Source of the DNA: Zygotorulaspora mrakii
Lineage: Eukaryota; Ascomycota; Saccharomycetes; Saccharomycetales; Saccharomycetaceae
Direction: 5' to 3'
Assembly (NCBI RefSeq): GCF_013402915.1
Contig: NC_050722.1
Span: forward strand, 682,001-746,000
Length of the DNA stretch: 64,000 nt
Shown one piece after another: positions 1 to 9,426 of the stretch (within the stretch, counting starts at the first letter, position 1; each line of letters starts with the position of its first letter). The translations under genes and the position numbers were made by a program. The notes beneath the pieces are model-generated. The model made no database searches and was not told where the DNA came from. It saw only the letters and a program-made list of their open reading frames with translations.

Positions 1-2646
1 GATCCTCACGACAGAACAGATGACGCCGACGCAGTCATTGCTCCCCTACTTGATCAACTCGAAGCCAGACAGGACGGTGAATTCGATAATAATATGTCCA
101 CCCATTCGGGTGGTATGGAAATGGATGTGTCAATCCATTCGGGTGGTACCATTCATCAAAGGCCTGTATCACCAACCCCAACAGCCGATAACCTATCTAC
201 CTCGTCGGGTGGTAATGACCCCATCCAAACTGGAACCACAGATACAACTGAAGTCATACCAGAGTATATCCCCGAGGGCAACAATGATGTTCTAGGACCA
301 GACATCCATGATGATCCACCGGAACATACCAATGATGATCCTCCTGAACATACCAGTGACGAGATCGCTGATAATATCGAGGAACATGGTTCAAACATGA
401 TCAATGAAGATCCCCGAATCAATCTTCAAAGCGCAAACCATGCTGTCACCTATGATAATACAGAAGGTGACGATCAGCCCACGCAGAATGAACCAACGTC
501 AAACCCCATAAATGATCCAGCAAACGATCACCCATCGTCCGCCATCATTGACAGCACTAAGACACCGGATCCAATTCCCGATACCGTCTCAAGAAGAACC
601 ATCAATAATGATATTGACCCAAGCAGTGCAATTGCATCCACAGTCGGAATACAGGCATCTGCTTACGATGATGTTGCTCCTATTACGGAAGATGAGCGCA
701 CCACATCATCGACCTCCACAGCAGAACTCGATCCACTTCCCAGCGAGGAAGACTCCCCCGTACCAGAGAGTACTACTGTAGCAACTCCCGATAGCGAAAC
801 ACCTGAGTCTATCTCCAATGTGGGTGGTAACGATCAGTCTCCAGAAGTTAATGCTAAAAGTTTAGAAGAAAGAAAGAATAGAATTTTTCAGTACCGTAAT
901 GGCGACATCCCGAGGGTAAAGCCACCAAGTACAAAAAGAAAAAGTAATTTAGCTCTAGGTGAAATTGAAGATAGGACTCAACGCAAGAGACCAAAGCGTC
1001 ATATACTTTATGTCAACGCAGTACACTCGAATCCAACTCCTCATGTTAAACCCTCCTTAAGTTACTATGAGGCAATTGTCAATAATGATGATAAAAATGA
1101 TGCAAAAGGATACAACGAAGCCTACATGAAGGAATATGACCAATTGATCAAAATGAAGACCTGGGATCCTAACAAACCTATGAATGAAAAGACGATCCCT
1201 AGACAACAAATAATAAACTCCATGTTTATTTTCAACACTAAGAGAGATGGAAGGAAGAAATGCAGATTCGTTGCAAGAGGTGACCAGCAGAAGGCTGGAA
1301 CTTACAAAGAAGACCTCAAAGCAAACACGGTACATCATTACGCCCTGATGACCAGTCTCAACATAGCACTAGACAAGAAAATGTTTATCACCCAATTAGA
1401 CATATCCTCAGCGTACCTATACGCTGAATTGGAAGAAGATCTGTACATCAGAGCACCTCCACACATGAAGCTCAAAGGAAAAGCATTCAAGTTGAACAAG
1501 TCACTATATGGACTTAAGCAGAGCGGAGCGAACTGGTACAAGATGATTGGCAGTTACTTAACCAACTCTTGCAACATGACAGAATTAACCGGTTGGCCAT
1601 GCGTGTTCAAAGATGAAAATGAATGTTTTGTATGCCTCTTTGTAGACGACATGATCGTCCTGTCTAAAGATATCAAGGCAGCAAACAAACTGGTCAAAAC
1701 TCTAAAGAAAAAGTTCGAGACCAAAGTGATCCATGATGGGAAATTAGACGAAAACAACATGGCCACATACGATATTCTAGGACTGGAAATAGAATATACG
1801 TTCGGAAAGAAAATGACAATAGGAATGGAAAACTCCTTAACCGAAAAGCTTCCACATTTAGGTTTTGATATCGAAAAGGATAACAAGAAGTTTCTTGTGC
1901 CAGGCACACCAGGTGAACATATCCACAAAGATAATCTGGTCGTTGAAGAAGACGACTACAAAGAAAAGGTTAAGCAAATGCAGAAGGCTATAGGATTGCT
2001 ATCATATGTGGGATACAAATATAGATTCGATATTCTATATTATGTGAACATCTTAGCTCAGCATACACTATACCCCTCAGAGCAAGTGGAGAAACTCACC
2101 AAACAGCTGTTGAACTTCGTGTGGCAGTCAAAACACAAAAAGCTGATTTGGCATGCCAACAAGCATACCAAGACAAATAGGATTACCGCTATCACTGACG
2201 CATCGTTTGCGAATGAAGAAGGATTCCGATCACAATTGGGCCATTACTACTGCCTAAATGGAAAAGTCATCGGTGGGAGATCTTCTAGCGAAAAACTGCG
2301 TGTCATATCATCTACCGAAGCAGAAATATATGCGGTAAGCGAGTCAGTCCCAATGTTACAAGGATTAGCATGCCTAGTAAAACAAATTGATCCATCATCA
2401 TCACTTAGATCGAAGATACTAACTGACTCAAAACCTACTATATCAATAGTAGAGGACCAAAGTGAAGTTTCAAGAGCGTTCAGAAATCGTTTCTTCGGGA
2501 CACGAGCTTTCAGGTTAAGAGATGAAGCTAGACGCAACGATCTGAAGTTCGAATACATAAAGACAGAAGATAACTATGCGGACATATTGACCAAACCTAC
2601 ATCAATAGCCATATTCAAGAAGCTTACTCATTCATGGGTGAAATAG
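1..2646 (+). CDS. Ty1-type Pol polyprotein, C-terminal part (integrase tail, RT, RNase H), partial
   Basis: The frame is open from base 1; the first ATG at 94 is internal, not the start. About residues 1-300 are low-complexity, acidic and Ser/Thr/Pro-rich, like the integrase tail of Ty1. A basic bipartite cluster follows (KRK near 940, RKRPKRH near 985), in the position of the Ty1 integrase nuclear localisation signal. Reverse transcriptase runs from about 1050 to 1900 and has the copia-type catalytic motif LFVDDM, with the Asp-Asp codons at 1645-1650, plus the SLYGLKQSGANW block. RNase H follows (TDASF near 2200, STEAEIYAVSE near 2310), and the protein ends at TAG 2644-2646, just before the polypurine tract. 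In Ty elements the enzyme copies element RNA into cDNA inside virus-like particles. No frameshift is seen. Confidence 0.93.
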   Translation, partial: DPHDRTDDADAVIAPLLDQLEARQDGEFDNNMSTHSGGMEMDVSIHSGGTIHQRPVSPTPTADNLSTSSGGNDPIQTGTTDTTEVIPEYIPEGNNDVLGPDIHDDPPEHTNDDPPEHTSDEIADNIEEHGSNMINEDPRINLQSANHAVTYDNTEGDDQPTQNEPTSNPINDPANDHPSSAIIDSTKTPDPIPDTVSRRTINNDIDPSSAIASTVGIQASAYDDVAPITEDERTTSSTSTAELDPLPSEEDSPVPESTTVATPDSETPESISNVGGNDQSPEVNAKSLEERKNRIFQYRNGDIPRVKPPSTKRKSNLALGEIEDRTQRKRPKRHILYVNAVHSNPTPHVKPSLSYYEAIVNNDDKNDAKGYNEAYMKEYDQLIKMKTWDPNKPMNEKTIPRQQIINSMFIFNTKRDGRKKCRFVARGDQQKAGTYKEDLKANTVHHYALMTSLNIALDKKMFITQLDISSAYLYAELEEDLYIRAPPHMKLKGKAFKLNKSLYGLKQSGANWYKMIGSYLTNSCNMTELTGWPCVFKDENECFVCLFVDDMIVLSKDIKAANKLVKTLKKKFETKVIHDGKLDENNMATYDILGLEIEYTFGKKMTIGMENSLTEKLPHLGFDIEKDNKKFLVPGTPGEHIHKDNLVVEEDDYKEKVKQMQKAIGLLSYVGYKYRFDILYYVNILAQHTLYPSEQVEKLTKQLLNFVWQSKHKKLIWHANKHTKTNRITAITDASFANEEGFRSQLGHYYCLNGKVIGGRSSSEKLRVISSTEAEIYAVSESVPMLQGLACLVKQIDPSSSLRSKILTDSKPTISIVEDQSEVSRAFRNRFFGTRAFRLRDEARRNDLKFEYIKTEDNYADILTKPTSIAIFKKLTHSWVK

Positions 2647-2659
2647 CATTATTGAACCA

Positions 2660-2668
2660 TGGGTGGTA
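2660..2668 (+). other. 3' polypurine tract (plus-strand priming site)
   Basis: The 9-mer TGGGTGGTA lies immediately before the TGTTG that opens the LTR. This is the same sequence and placement as the Ty1 3' polypurine tract, where an RNase H-resistant RNA primes plus-strand DNA synthesis. The 9-mer recurs exactly at 821-829 and as its 8-base core elsewhere in pol. Confidence 0.8.
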
Positions 2669-3169
2669 TGTTGAAATATAAATCTAGATTGTAAGATATA
2701 TTAAAGAGATGACTTATAAGAATTAGAAAGAGACAATTGGTCTGTAAAACAAAATAAACGAAGTCAGATGAAACCCTAACAGAATGTCAATCGATAATGG
2801 AAAGATATCGGATGATAATCTATCACGAGACGTTTACAACTCAGGAGTCTGACTACAGAGGAGTCTATGGCATGGAACATGAAATAACAGTTGTACTGTG
2901 GATTCTATGGGACTAGAAATGGTGTGATGACGATGAAAATTCTTCCCTCGTCGTCCTCTCTTATGGTTCAATAGGCGCGAAGTATTAGGTATAAATACTG
3001 ACGTATTTTCCAGATATTAATCCAAGTTCAATCAGTTTTATCTCAATTCATGATATAGAAAACCAAGGAATTATATATCTCTATAATTGAATATCATAGC
3101 ATTATCATCAATGTCAAACCAAGTTACTATCGACAACGCCGAAGAAAACATTCTTTCTAAATATAATCA
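2669..3169 (+). repeat. 3' LTR of the Ty1/copia element
   Basis: It begins TGTTGAAATATAAATC directly after the polypurine tract. It contains a TATA-like GGTATAAATACTGA near 2990 that is shared with the second LTR at 3467. Similarity to that second LTR continues past the TCA at 3110 and through an ATG at 3111. I therefore place the end near a TCA at about 3169 rather than at 3110, but the boundary is not proven. In Ty1 the Gag start codon also lies inside the LTR, so the ATG at 3111 may mark the Gag start in the 5' copy. Confidence 0.75.
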
Positions 3170-3466
3170 TATTGTGATATTCAGTTACAGAGGTACCCAA
3201 GGCCTTGATTTCCTAAATTGGAATGAAATAAAGGTGAATAAAAAGAGATTGAGTAGCTGGAAATATGTTAGTATAATAACCTGAGCCTGACGAATTAAAC
3301 ACATTGTGCCACAAACAGGAAGGCGAATTTTTACTCTCATCAGCTCTTAATTTAAAGTATCATCACACCCTTATATCAAAGCCATAAAATCCACTGGACT
3401 TAGACTCCGAAATTGTAAGCTTCTCACGATAGATTGTCAGTTGAAACTATCGGAATGTATTGATAC

Positions 3467-4013
3467 TGTTGAAATATAAACTGACAATAGAGCTACTGAT
3501 TGATATTATGATATAACAAGTGAAACTAAGAAGAAAGCCTTAGTGAGTCAAAAATGAAACTTTCACAGTGACATTGCAAAAGAAATGAAGTCATATGATG
3601 CCCTAAGAGAATATCAATCTTTTTTAGAGAATCGTTGCCTGATGTTCCATCGGGAGACGCTTAAAATTCAGGATCTTACTACGGAGGAATCTATTGCGTG
3701 AAATAAGAAATAACGAGCTGTGTCATAGATTCTGGGAGACTAGAAACATATCGTCATGACAACACGACCTATGAACTGCTAAGGGTGAAATTATATTACT
3801 CATTATACTGGTTACGGTGCAATAGGTGCAGAATGTCAGGTATAAATACTGATGTCTTTTCCCGATATCCTATCTCATTTCATTTGGTTTTCAACTCATT
3901 CTATGATATAGGAAATCAAGGTGTTATATGTCTCTATAAGTCGGAATCGCTATACTATCACCAATCGCTGAGCATGCTAATATCGCTTACTTCGAAGTTA
4001 ACGTACTCTATCA
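3467..4013 (+). repeat. Diverged solo LTR of the same family
   Basis: It starts TGTTGAAATATAAACTG and is alignable by eye along its length with the LTR at 2669, including the shared GGTATAAATACTGA TATA region near 3838 and a final block around 3980-4010. There is no internal element sequence. The flanks do not show a perfect 5-bp duplication (GATAC before; GATAT lies a few bases after the assumed end), which fits an old, decayed insertion. The open frame at 3785-4093 lies inside it and is not a gene. Confidence 0.65.
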
Positions 4014-4470
4014 ACGGATATCTTATTAGAACTTCATGGGACCTGATTTCTCTTGCTATGTCCCAGGGAAAAATTCCATCTCGACAAAACTAACTCTGTT
4101 ACGGCTGATAATACCAATACCATAAGGAGTGCATTTTTTTAGATATGATATATTTAGAGTCTGTGAGCTTCATTATCTTTTCCTGAAGAAAAATATGCCG
4201 TAGTTGCAGTTTTTTTCCAATCGATTGACATTGATAATTTGAAACTATATTGTGAGACTTACCCCGGCTTTTAAAATGCAATCGCTTCGCCACTCATAAA
4301 AATTTGGCATACTCTTCTAAATCCACCGACAATAAATGGAGACCTGAATTCATGTTTTTGATAACTCAACTCGTTGTCATTTAAAAGAAATGAATAGCGT
4401 TCCTTTACCTTCTTTCTTTGAGCAACTACAGGAGATGATGAAAGCCTTAGCAGTATAAGCCTGTATCAGG
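4014..4470. other. Intergenic, no gene seen
   Basis: AT-rich sequence between the solo LTR and the VPS20 stop codon. It should hold the VPS20 3' end. No tRNA, LTR or coding similarity was recognised. Confidence 0.5.
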
Positions 4471-5127
4471 TTAGGCAAGTAAAGGCGGTTCTTCGGTCTG
4501 CGGTGCTTTAATATTTTCCTCTGCGTTCAGTGATGGCCCCTGTATTTTATTCGATTCTTCATTTTGCTGCAAAGGCGGTAGGTTATCAGTCGATGGTAAA
4601 TGAAGAGATGTTTTAGGATTGACCTCGCTATCCAATTGTTCCAACTCTTTATCAAGTTCGTCTTCAAAGTCATCGACACCTACAATGCTGTGTGATAAGA
4701 CATTATCAATTTCATTTTGATACGATATTTGTTCGTGCACGCCATCCACTAGTTCATCGACATTCTTGAATTCTTGATTCAATTTGCTTAGTATGTCTTT
4801 ACCTCTTTCTAAACCTTTTATGAACTGCACCTCAACTAATTTGAATTCCAAAGTTGACACTAAATTCTCTAAATTTATCAGCTGTTCAGAAGCTTGTTGT
4901 AATAGATGGTCTTGATAGTGTATCCTTTTCAACAGAAATCGAACCTTTCTATCATTTTTATAGCCCTTTGGATTATCCTTTATCATATGTTTAAGCCTTT
5001 CACGTTCTGTTCCAATCAATTGGTCAGTTTTCCTTGTGAATTTATGTATTTCATCCTTGGATCTTTTCAACTGCAAAATTGCGCGATCATTCTCTGTTAT
5101 CTGGACTTTACTACCTTTCTGACCCAT
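4471..5127 (-). CDS. VPS20: Vps20, ESCRT-III subunit
   Basis: Protein of 218 residues, close to the S. cerevisiae length (about 221). It begins MGQKGSKVQ, where Gly2 is the expected N-myristoylation site that anchors Vps20 to endosomes. Residues 10-160 are a charged, helix-rich Snf7-family core, followed by an acidic region (DDFEDELDKELEQLD) and a proline-rich tail. Vps20 connects ESCRT-II to Snf7 polymerisation during cargo sorting into multivesicular bodies. It is adjacent to CTF18 as in S. cerevisiae (YMR077C-YMR078C). Another ESCRT-III gene, DID4, lies at 51.6 kb. Confidence 0.93.
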   Translation of the reverse strand: MGQKGSKVQITENDRAILQLKRSKDEIHKFTRKTDQLIGTERERLKHMIKDNPKGYKNDRKVRFLLKRIHYQDHLLQQASEQLINLENLVSTLEFKLVEVQFIKGLERGKDILSKLNQEFKNVDELVDGVHEQISYQNEIDNVLSHSIVGVDDFEDELDKELEQLDSEVNPKTSLHLPSTDNLPPLQQNEESNKIQGPSLNAEENIKAPQTEEPPLLA

Positions 5128-5425
5128 AATTTCACCGTTTGAACGTGTCTAGACTTGTTCTTTGACCTACAAACCATACGTATATTCAGTTTGTTCATTA
5201 AACATCTTTTACAAGACTTTCCTTTTCTTTGATTGTAGAAAGATACTTCGGATGTGGGCTGTATCTAGATTATGGAAAGCTAAAAAAAAAGAGAAAAAGT
5301 TTAATTTCATTATTTTTCAGCATAATGGGTTGATCACATCAGTAAATGTTGGCATACAATCATCTATAAAATACTATTTACCATTAGGGGTTCACTTATT
5401 TTGATAAGCCGCACCGCTACATAGT

Positions 5426-7651
5426 TTATGACCAAAGATCCTTCCAAGACACATTCTTCCTGACCGCGTCTGAAAATCCTTCTTTGTATTTGACCCAAAT
5501 CCTCACGCCATCTTTCTTTTCCCTTTTATTGAGTTTATCATTGACTGCCGCTTTGGAGTCAGGCTGCCTCTTGTCGCCCAACCCATACTGAATTTTGAAG
5601 AAATCCACCGAATTAGCACCGGACTTCGCTTTTTTGCTTCTAATTTCAAGGTTTTTGTCCTTTTCTCTTGTTACTTGATCTCTGTGTCTTTTTCTAGCCT
5701 TGCTTTCCTCTGACTTTGCTAGTAGAACATTGTAGATCGGTGGTCTTTTAGTGAGGGTTTCCTTCTGGCGTTTTTCATCGAGTAAGACAATGTTCTCTAT
5801 AGGCGGTTCGATTCCCAGTAAATTTCTCGTTTCTAGACCTTCGTGATATTTAGGTTGTAATGTCAGTTGAAACTCCCTCAAAACACCCACCATCAGATCA
5901 TATATTGATTGTCTCAGCTTCAAATCTCGGCATTTGTTGACATCTGAAGAAAGCATATAGTCAACAAAAGGTAATATGTGGGATATCAAGGATTGCTGAC
6001 TGATAAAAGGTGCTCTAGATGGCATATTCACAGTAATTCTATGTTGTAGCAGTCTACAGACGTCCAAATTACTTTTCTGCTTCTCTTTAAACTCAAAATC
6101 CGAGTTTTTTATTCTCATATCTTCCCTGTTTGCTATATCTGAGAAATAATTATAAAACGCCAGTGGAGTAATAGAACAGTACCTTAATAACTCGCCGTTA
6201 TGGTCAAATAATGATTTAAACATAAGATCATGGAAAATTAGCCAATCAGAAAGAGCTGCAGGCTTCATCAGGCCATTATCGGAATACTTTTCAAGAAGGT
6301 ACAGAGAATGACATCCGTGTACAAGCCTCTCATAGTTTCCATTCAATTCAACCTGTCGTGTCAGTTCTTTTATTTCAGACTTGGGATCCGCTCGAGGATC
6401 TTTTCGAAACAAAGCATTGCATATTCGAAACCAAGACGTGGAAAAATCCTTCGAGCTTGACTCCAACTTATTTGCAACCCCGACCTGCACTTCAGAATTA
6501 AACTCCTGATTAGATGATAAGAACTGTAAGTTGTTAATGCAACTTCGGACATCACCTTGAGAAAGATCCATTAATTCCTTGAGTGTCTTTGGTGCAATTT
6601 CCAAATTTTCTATCTGGCAAATTCTCTCTAACCGCTCTTGCAACGAGCTATCGGACGGTCTTTTGAACGAGATTATTTCGCAATGAGGCTTCAATTTTTC
6701 TAATGCAGGTGCGTACAAGTTATTGCAAATCGCTATTATTGGTCTAAGTAGCATTTTAGAGCTTTTTTTCTTCTTTTTTGATTTAACCTTCAATTGTGAC
6801 CCCAATATCAGCTTTTGTGTGGCCTTAGCATCATTACTTACAATGTCTATCAACACTTTTATAAAACCGCTCTCCACACTCCCATCTATTTCATCCGCAA
6901 CGAGGCACACTGCACTTTCATTGAAGGTGTGATTGAAAAGTGTATTATGCGTTTTGTCTCTAACCACGGTACCTGCCCTTTCATCGCTCGCATTGATCTC
7001 AACCACTGAGAATCCAGCCTGCTTAGCAACAACATGCGTTACAGATGTTTTACCCACGCCGGGAGGGCCGTGTATCAATAAGATCCTTTTCTGCGGTCTC
7101 TGTAAAGGATCTAACAACTCCTCGTCTTCTGAATTGTCTTCTGTATTCTCTTGCGGTTTCTTCTGAGGACCCCTAGGTAGGGCTTCGTTGAATACACACG
7201 GCGACCATTGTCTCAGCCATCGCAGAATTCTTCGGTTGGTCTTATCGTTTCCTACAAGATCAAGAAAGTTTCTAGGGCGCCACTTCTCAACCAGCAATTC
7301 ACTTCTATGGCGCTTCGAGTGAGTTTGATAACGAGAACTTAAGCCCCCTTTGGCCTCATTTTTCGCTTCAATCCTGTCCAATAATGCATTGATATTGATC
7401 CCGTAGGTCTCGTCATTTCTCCAGGCGCTTTTGGCGTACCCGAGACGCGTTGCATCCAGCCCCTCAGCTACTGACACCTTCTTCTTTCTTAATTTTACAA
7501 CTTTACCACAGCTGCTTGTAAACTCTGTGGCCCTCTGCTCGCAATGGTCATTTTCTCTATCATCGTGGATTGCTCGATGCTCTATAACGTCTCCAGTGTC
7601 AAAAAGAGTACTACCTCCGGTCAATCCAGCGAAATTAAATAGATCACTCAT
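5426..7651 (-). CDS. CTF18: Ctf18, large subunit of the alternative RFC clamp loader
   Basis: Protein of 741 residues, the same length as the S. cerevisiae protein. The frame extends to 7690, but only through a TTG; the first ATG is at 7649-7651 and gives MSDLFNFAGL. An RFC-box/AAA+ ATPase is visible: VEKWRPRNFLDLVGN at 121-135, Walker A GPPGVGKT at 195-202, Walker B VADE at 251-254 and the RFC motif INASDERAG at 219-227. The C-terminus contains IDFFK-type and WVKYKEGFSDAVRK motifs, the region that binds Dcc1/Ctf8 and Pol epsilon. Ctf18-RFC loads and unloads PCNA and supports sister-chromatid cohesion. An SBF-like site lies just upstream. Confidence 0.96.
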   Translation of the reverse strand: MSDLFNFAGLTGGSTLFDTGDVIEHRAIHDDRENDHCEQRATEFTSSCGKVVKLRKKKVSVAEGLDATRLGYAKSAWRNDETYGININALLDRIEAKNEAKGGLSSRYQTHSKRHRSELLVEKWRPRNFLDLVGNDKTNRRILRWLRQWSPCVFNEALPRGPQKKPQENTEDNSEDEELLDPLQRPQKRILLIHGPPGVGKTSVTHVVAKQAGFSVVEINASDERAGTVVRDKTHNTLFNHTFNESAVCLVADEIDGSVESGFIKVLIDIVSNDAKATQKLILGSQLKVKSKKKKKSSKMLLRPIIAICNNLYAPALEKLKPHCEIISFKRPSDSSLQERLERICQIENLEIAPKTLKELMDLSQGDVRSCINNLQFLSSNQEFNSEVQVGVANKLESSSKDFSTSWFRICNALFRKDPRADPKSEIKELTRQVELNGNYERLVHGCHSLYLLEKYSDNGLMKPAALSDWLIFHDLMFKSLFDHNGELLRYCSITPLAFYNYFSDIANREDMRIKNSDFEFKEKQKSNLDVCRLLQHRITVNMPSRAPFISQQSLISHILPFVDYMLSSDVNKCRDLKLRQSIYDLMVGVLREFQLTLQPKYHEGLETRNLLGIEPPIENIVLLDEKRQKETLTKRPPIYNVLLAKSEESKARKRHRDQVTREKDKNLEIRSKKAKSGANSVDFFKIQYGLGDKRQPDSKAAVNDKLNKREKKDGVRIWVKYKEGFSDAVRKNVSWKDLWS

Positions 7652-7737
7652 CAATTGATAAACCGATAGAGCCACAGAGTGATTAAACAATCTTTCATGA
7701 TATCCTTACGTTAAACAGTAATATTCTAAGGAAGACC

Positions 7738-7744
7738 TTTCGCG
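7738..7744 (-). promoter_or_regulatory. SBF-like (SCB) site upstream of CTF18
   Basis: On the minus strand this reads CGCGAAA, a match to the Swi4/SBF consensus CRCGAAA, about 90 bp upstream of the CTF18 ATG. G1/S-regulated expression is known for replication and cohesion genes; the functional link here is inference from a short motif. Confidence 0.35.
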
Positions 7745-7932
7745 TATACTTATTATACTACAACACGTCAGAAATGACGCCAGCTATTTTTGCCATCGGA
7801 AAATCAACAAAGAATCAAGACGAAACAGAAACATATAGGAAGAGGCCTTTGAAGCTTACCTTTTTTTAATGCATATCAGACTTTTTGCAGTGCTATTTTA
7901 GCGTCCAAGACTATTATTATTCCAATCAAAGA

Positions 7933-8999
7933 ATGGTTACCGTATGAGTTAATATTCTTGCGTTCTTTTCCAGTGAAGGGCTTGTGGTGTTCTTCGAAGA
8001 ACGCTCTCACAAGAACTTCAAAAAACGTGGAACGAGCTTATGGTATCTATGAAGCATTATACTAACATTGATCGGTTTTAATCTCTTTATATCCAGCAAG
8101 AAGAAAGGAAGCTTTTAGAGTCATACCCTCAGGTTTGCGCACCGGGTTCCTGTTCAGGATGCCCAGGTAACACTGATGAGGCCCAAGAGAATGCACTTTC
8201 ACAACTCAGAGAGGAGTTGACGTCAGAGGGTTACGAAGAGCGTCTTGATGACTCTACGCTTTTGCGTTTCCTGAGAGCGAGAAAGTTTGACGTTGCTTTG
8301 GCTAAAGAAATGTTTACGGCGTGCGAGAAATGGAGAAAAGAATATGATACTGATACTATTTTGACAGACTTCAAATATGAGGAAAAGCCATTAGTCGCTA
8401 AATTCTATCCACAATACTATCACAAGACAGATATCGAGGGACGTCCAGTCTACATCGAAGAGTTGGGCTCTGTGAACCTAACAGAAATGTACAAGATTAC
8501 GACGCAAGAGCGTATGTTGAAAAATCTGGTTTGGGAATACGAATCATTTGTTAAATATAGATTGCCTGCATGCTCCAGATATTGTGGGAATCTTGTCGAG
8601 ACTTCGTGTACGATTATGGATTTGAAAGGTATTTCTATTTCGAGCGCATATCAAGTCCTATCCTACGTGAGAGAGGCATCCTACATTGGACAAAACTATT
8701 ATCCGGAGCGCATGGGTAAGTTCTATTTGATCAATGCACCATTTGGATTTTCCACTGCTTTTAGATTGTTCAAGCCGTTCTTGGACCCCGTCACAGTTTC
8801 AAAGATTTTCATTCACGGTTCATCTTATAAAAAGGATCTATTGAAACAAATTCCGGAAGAAAATTTGCCTGCAAAATTCGGTGGTAAATCAGAAGTTAGC
8901 GAAGCGGACGGTGGTCTGTACCTATCCGATATTGGTCCATGGAGAGATCCAAAATTCATAGGTCCTGAGGGAGAAGCTCCACAGGTTTATCATGTATAA
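7933..8999 (+). CDS. SEC14: Sec14, phosphatidylinositol/phosphatidylcholine transfer protein (spliced)
   Basis: Join of 7933-7941 (ATG GTT ACC) and 8097-8999, giving 303 residues against 304 in S. cerevisiae. The intron has a GTATGA donor at 7942, the branch point TACTAAC at 8060-8066 and a CAG acceptor ending at 8096. The splice is in frame and restores the expected N-terminus MVT followed by [12 protein letters not shown]. The CRAL-TRIO N domain ([12 protein letters not shown]) and lipid-binding domain (about 95-270, with [11 protein letters not shown] and [10 protein letters not shown]) are complete. Sec14 exchanges PI and PC and promotes PI4P synthesis for Golgi vesicle formation. Intron position after codon 3 is as in S. 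cerevisiae. Confidence 0.97.
7942..8096 (+). other. SEC14 intron (155 nt)
   Basis: Donor GTATGA, perfect branch site TACTAAC at 8060-8066, a pyrimidine-rich stretch and an ATCCAG acceptor. The first AG after the branch point is used. No nested RNA gene was seen. Confidence 0.93.
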
Positions 9000-9426
9000 A
9001 AAGGAGGGCTCTTCGTATCTTCAAGATTTCTGATAGATGTCCTTCTTGAGTTTACTGCTATTTCATATATAATCTTATCCTTTCCTGCTCCGTTGAACTG
9101 GAACTTCATTCACATCTATCTTCGAATTTGTTTTGCCAATCATTGAGCAGCAATGGAGGTTATAGTATCGTCTACTTCGCCAGCTGATGAACAATCACAT
9201 TTTATTTCATTTTTATACGGTTTATGATATTATCAATCTTCGGTCGCTTCGCGCTTCGTTCTAAGCGCTGTCTCACAATTAGAGACTCTCGATAGTACAT
9301 CTTATTGCTTTGTTTAAGAATCTTATGCACCATTCAATTGAAAAAAAAGAGGTCGAATTCATGATCGCTATCTCAGTTGTGCTATTTCCCATATATATCA
9401 CCATTTAGCTGGCCTTGGTTTGAATC
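9000..9426. other. SEC14-BUD2 intergenic region
   Basis: Tandem genes, so this should hold the SEC14 3' end and the BUD2 promoter. There are AT-rich tracts near 9068 and 9340. No further gene or recognised element. Confidence 0.5.

Larger units (their letters stand above)
1..3169 (+). mobile_element. Ty1/copia LTR retrotransposon, 3' portion (5' end outside window)
   Basis: An uninterrupted pol reading frame enters from the left edge and is followed by a polypurine tract and an LTR, the order of a Ty1/copia (Pseudoviridae) element. Integrase C-terminal tail, reverse transcriptase and RNase H are visible; gag, protease, the integrase core and the 5' LTR are off-window. The Pol protein resembles the S. 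cerevisiae Ty1/Ty2 Pol over its whole visible length and no stop interrupts it, so the copy may be recent. The target-site duplication cannot be checked without the 5' end. The right end of the LTR is uncertain (3110 to about 3169). Confidence 0.9.

Noticed and set aside
3785..4093. 102-codon frame as a gene
   Set aside because: It lies mostly inside the solo LTR and has no protein similarity.
7652..7690. Extended CTF18 start (and similar extensions of STE20, LAG1, HSE1, MRP4 and VPS1)
   Set aside because: The extensions begin at TTG or GTG codons, which yeast nuclear genes rarely use. The first ATG gives the expected family N-terminus in each case.
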